Of a stretch of 64,000 bases of DNA, positions 63,114-64,000 are shown piece after piece. The stretch is taken from contig CAJQUW010001853.1 in assembly GCA_907163375.1 (NCBI GenBank), forward strand, positions 185,986 to 249,985. Direction: 5' to 3'. The notes beneath the pieces were generated by a model. The model saw only the letters and a program-made list of their open reading frames with translations, made no database searches and had not been told where the DNA came from. The translations under genes and the position numbers were made by a program. The first letter of the stretch is position 1, and each line of letters begins with the position of its first letter. This DNA comes from Prostheceraeus crozeri (taxonomy: Eukaryota; Platyhelminthes; Polycladida; Euryleptidae).

Positions 63114-63221
63114 TTAATAATAATTGAGAACCATTTCACCTGTTTTTAATTGAGATAACGAAGGATATATTCTTGAGGTTCCTTCCATTTCTGAAGTTCC
63201 TTCCACTTTTGTTTCATCCAT
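63114..63221 (-). pseudogene. Truncated copy of the membrane-protein gene in the right TIR
   Basis: It reads leftward from the ATG at 63219-63221: MDETKVEGTSEMEGTSRIYP and onward to SLSQLK, matching the left-end gene. A deletion of about 50 bp relative to the left copy then throws the frame and gives a stop after 35 codons. It has one unit of the N-terminal repeat where the left copy has three. Recognisable but diverging similarity continues to about 63075, beyond the conserved terminal repeat. Confidence 0.85.
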
Positions 63222-63802
63222 TTTTAAAGAAATATTTTTAACGGCGAAGCCCTGAACCTTCGGTTCGCTAGTCACATGATATATTTTAAAAACCTGAAAG
63301 ATGGATAAAATTCATGAATTTGAGATTCTTAACTTTTCTGATTTTTTCGGTGTCCGGGTTTTCGGTGTCCTAGAACGGTCATGATTTAAACAATGAAAAA
63401 TGTCATAATCACAAATTTGAGATACTCAACTTTTATAATTTTTGGTGTCCTAGAACGGTCATGATTTTGGGAGCAAAATGTCATAATCACAAATTTGAGA
63501 TTTTGAAAAATTTGAAAAATTGGGTATTTTTAAAAACACCCAAATCGGAGCGAAGCTCCTCTGGCTTTAGCCGATTTATGAATTTAGGTCTTCATAACCT
63601 GAAAAAGGGTTCAAATTCATGAATTTATGTTGTTTTTAAAAATACCATTTTTTGAAAAAATGGTACTTTTTGAATAGACTAAATTCATGAATTTAGGTCT
63701 TAAAAACCTGAAAAAGGGACTAAATTCATAAATTTATGTCGTTTTTAAAAGTACTATTTTTTTGATATTATGGTGTCCTGGAACGGTCTTTTATCCATTA
63801 CT
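63135..63802. repeat. Polinton right terminal inverted repeat
   Basis: About 668 bp, inverse of 44354-45085. It includes inverse copies of the type A (63243-63266) and type B (63544-63573) hairpins and of the repeated GGTGTCCTAGAACGGTC motif. Ends CATTACT at 63802 against the CACCGT duplication. Confidence 0.92.
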
Positions 63803-63839
63803 CACCGTTATCCAAAAACCCGTTCAACGGATCCAGGAT

Positions 63840-63966
63840 AACCAGCATAGATAGAACCTGAATTTGAAGTCGGAGCCGGAGCCGGAGCCGAGCCGGAGCC
63901 TTTTACATCAGTGTCGTGGAGCCGGAGCCGGAGCCGATGAGATAACGCATCGGCTCCACAGCCCTG
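63840..63966. repeat. Right end of the hAT-type element
   Basis: Tandem GGAGCCG repeats in both orientations, ending GGCTCCACAGCCCTG, mirror the left end at 42145-42250. The target duplication CTATACGG follows at 63967-63974, then the interrupted repeat resumes with TAGTCGCCCACTCGCCTA. Confidence 0.9.
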
Positions 63967-64000
63967 CTATACGGTAGTCGCCCACTCGCCTACTCAACAA

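Larger units (their letters stand above)
44354..63802. mobile_element. Polinton/Maverick (adintovirus-like) element, 19.4 kb, complete with TSD
   Basis: The left end starts AGTAATGGATAAAAGACCGT and the right end is its inverse, closing at 63802. Immediately outside is the perfect 6-bp duplication CACCGT (44348-44353 and 63803-63808), the expected Polinton target size, with AG...CT ends. It encodes the full diagnostic set: pPolB, integrase, packaging ATPase, adenain-like protease, major and minor capsid proteins. Base composition is much more AT-rich than the flanks. The capsid and maturation genes mean such elements may form virions, so this can also be called an endogenous adintovirus-like virus. 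Defects in the polymerase and integrase make this copy non-autonomous. Confidence 0.97.
42145..63966. mobile_element. Non-autonomous hAT-type element, split by the Polinton
   Basis: It begins CAGGGCTGTGGAGCCGGAGC at 42145 and ends with the inverted sequence GGCTCCACAGCCCTG at 63966. It is flanked by the perfect 8-bp duplication CTATACGG at 42137-42144 and 63967-63974. Both ends have tandem subterminal GGAGCCG repeats, a well-known hAT terminus style. The native element is only about 2.4 kb (42145-44353 plus 63809-63966), encodes no transposase, and received the 19.4-kb Polinton near its right end. Confidence 0.92.

Noticed and set aside
44354-63802. Assembly contamination by a virus or phage
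   Set aside because: The perfect 6-bp duplication in a hAT element, itself with a perfect 8-bp duplication in a local repeat, shows genuine integration in the host chromosome.

Overview
The window is nuclear DNA from an invertebrate animal. It has split genes with GT-AG introns, AT-rich intergenic DNA, and a dense load of hAT, Penelope-like, LINE and Polinton/Maverick elements. The species cannot be named from the sequence.

Layout. (1) Positions 1-8529 hold the 3' part of a nicotinic acetylcholine receptor (nAChR) subunit gene on the + strand (five exons; the 5' end lies outside the window). Its introns carry a hammerhead-bearing Penelope-like element (1753-3205), a (TC)n tract and a hAT-like MITE. 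(2) Positions 8530-25161 are a spacer with a dead ZMYM/hAT transposon (9346-12486), a decayed Penelope remnant (about 13060-13390), several inverted-repeat elements and a 1.03 kb hAT-like element with an exact 8-bp target duplication (22972-24001). (3) Positions 25162-39923 hold a complete alpha-type nAChR subunit gene in seven exons (516 aa). A broken Naiad-type Penelope-like element with an N-terminal GIY-YIG domain sits in its first intron. The two receptor genes share exon phases and one exact exon length, so they are probably an old tandem duplicate. Each has one copy of the same MITE family in its last intron, with different target duplications.

(4) Positions 39924-64000 are nested mobile DNA. 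A repeat present as an uninterrupted copy at about 41040-41160 is interrupted in its second copy by a hAT-type element (42145-63966, 8-bp duplication CTATACGG). That element is in turn split by a 19.4 kb Polinton/Maverick (44354-63802) with long terminal inverted repeats and a perfect 6-bp duplication CACCGT.

The Polinton encodes a virus-like set: protein-primed family B DNA polymerase, two A32/FtsK-like ATPases (one with a transmembrane anchor), a penton-like minor capsid protein and a double-jelly-roll-type major capsid protein. It also encodes an adenain-like protease, an integrase fused to a parvovirus-type phospholipase A2 domain, two small hydrophobic virion-like proteins, a coiled-coil fibre-like protein, an Asn-rich zinc-finger protein and a membrane protein partly inside the terminal repeat. 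Genes left of about 56.2 kb read mostly leftward and those to the right mostly rightward, from a divergent repeat-rich spacer. The polymerase carries a frameshift and a stop, and the integrase C-terminus is frameshifted, so this copy looks recently inactivated. Other genes are open.

The most unusual signal is a set of about fifteen short GC-rich single and double hairpins scattered through the AT-rich Polinton. They lie inside coding regions, at stop codons and in spacers, and one 44-nt stretch is identical in a spacer and inside a gene. They look like a family of palindromic mini-elements that lives in this virus-like element.
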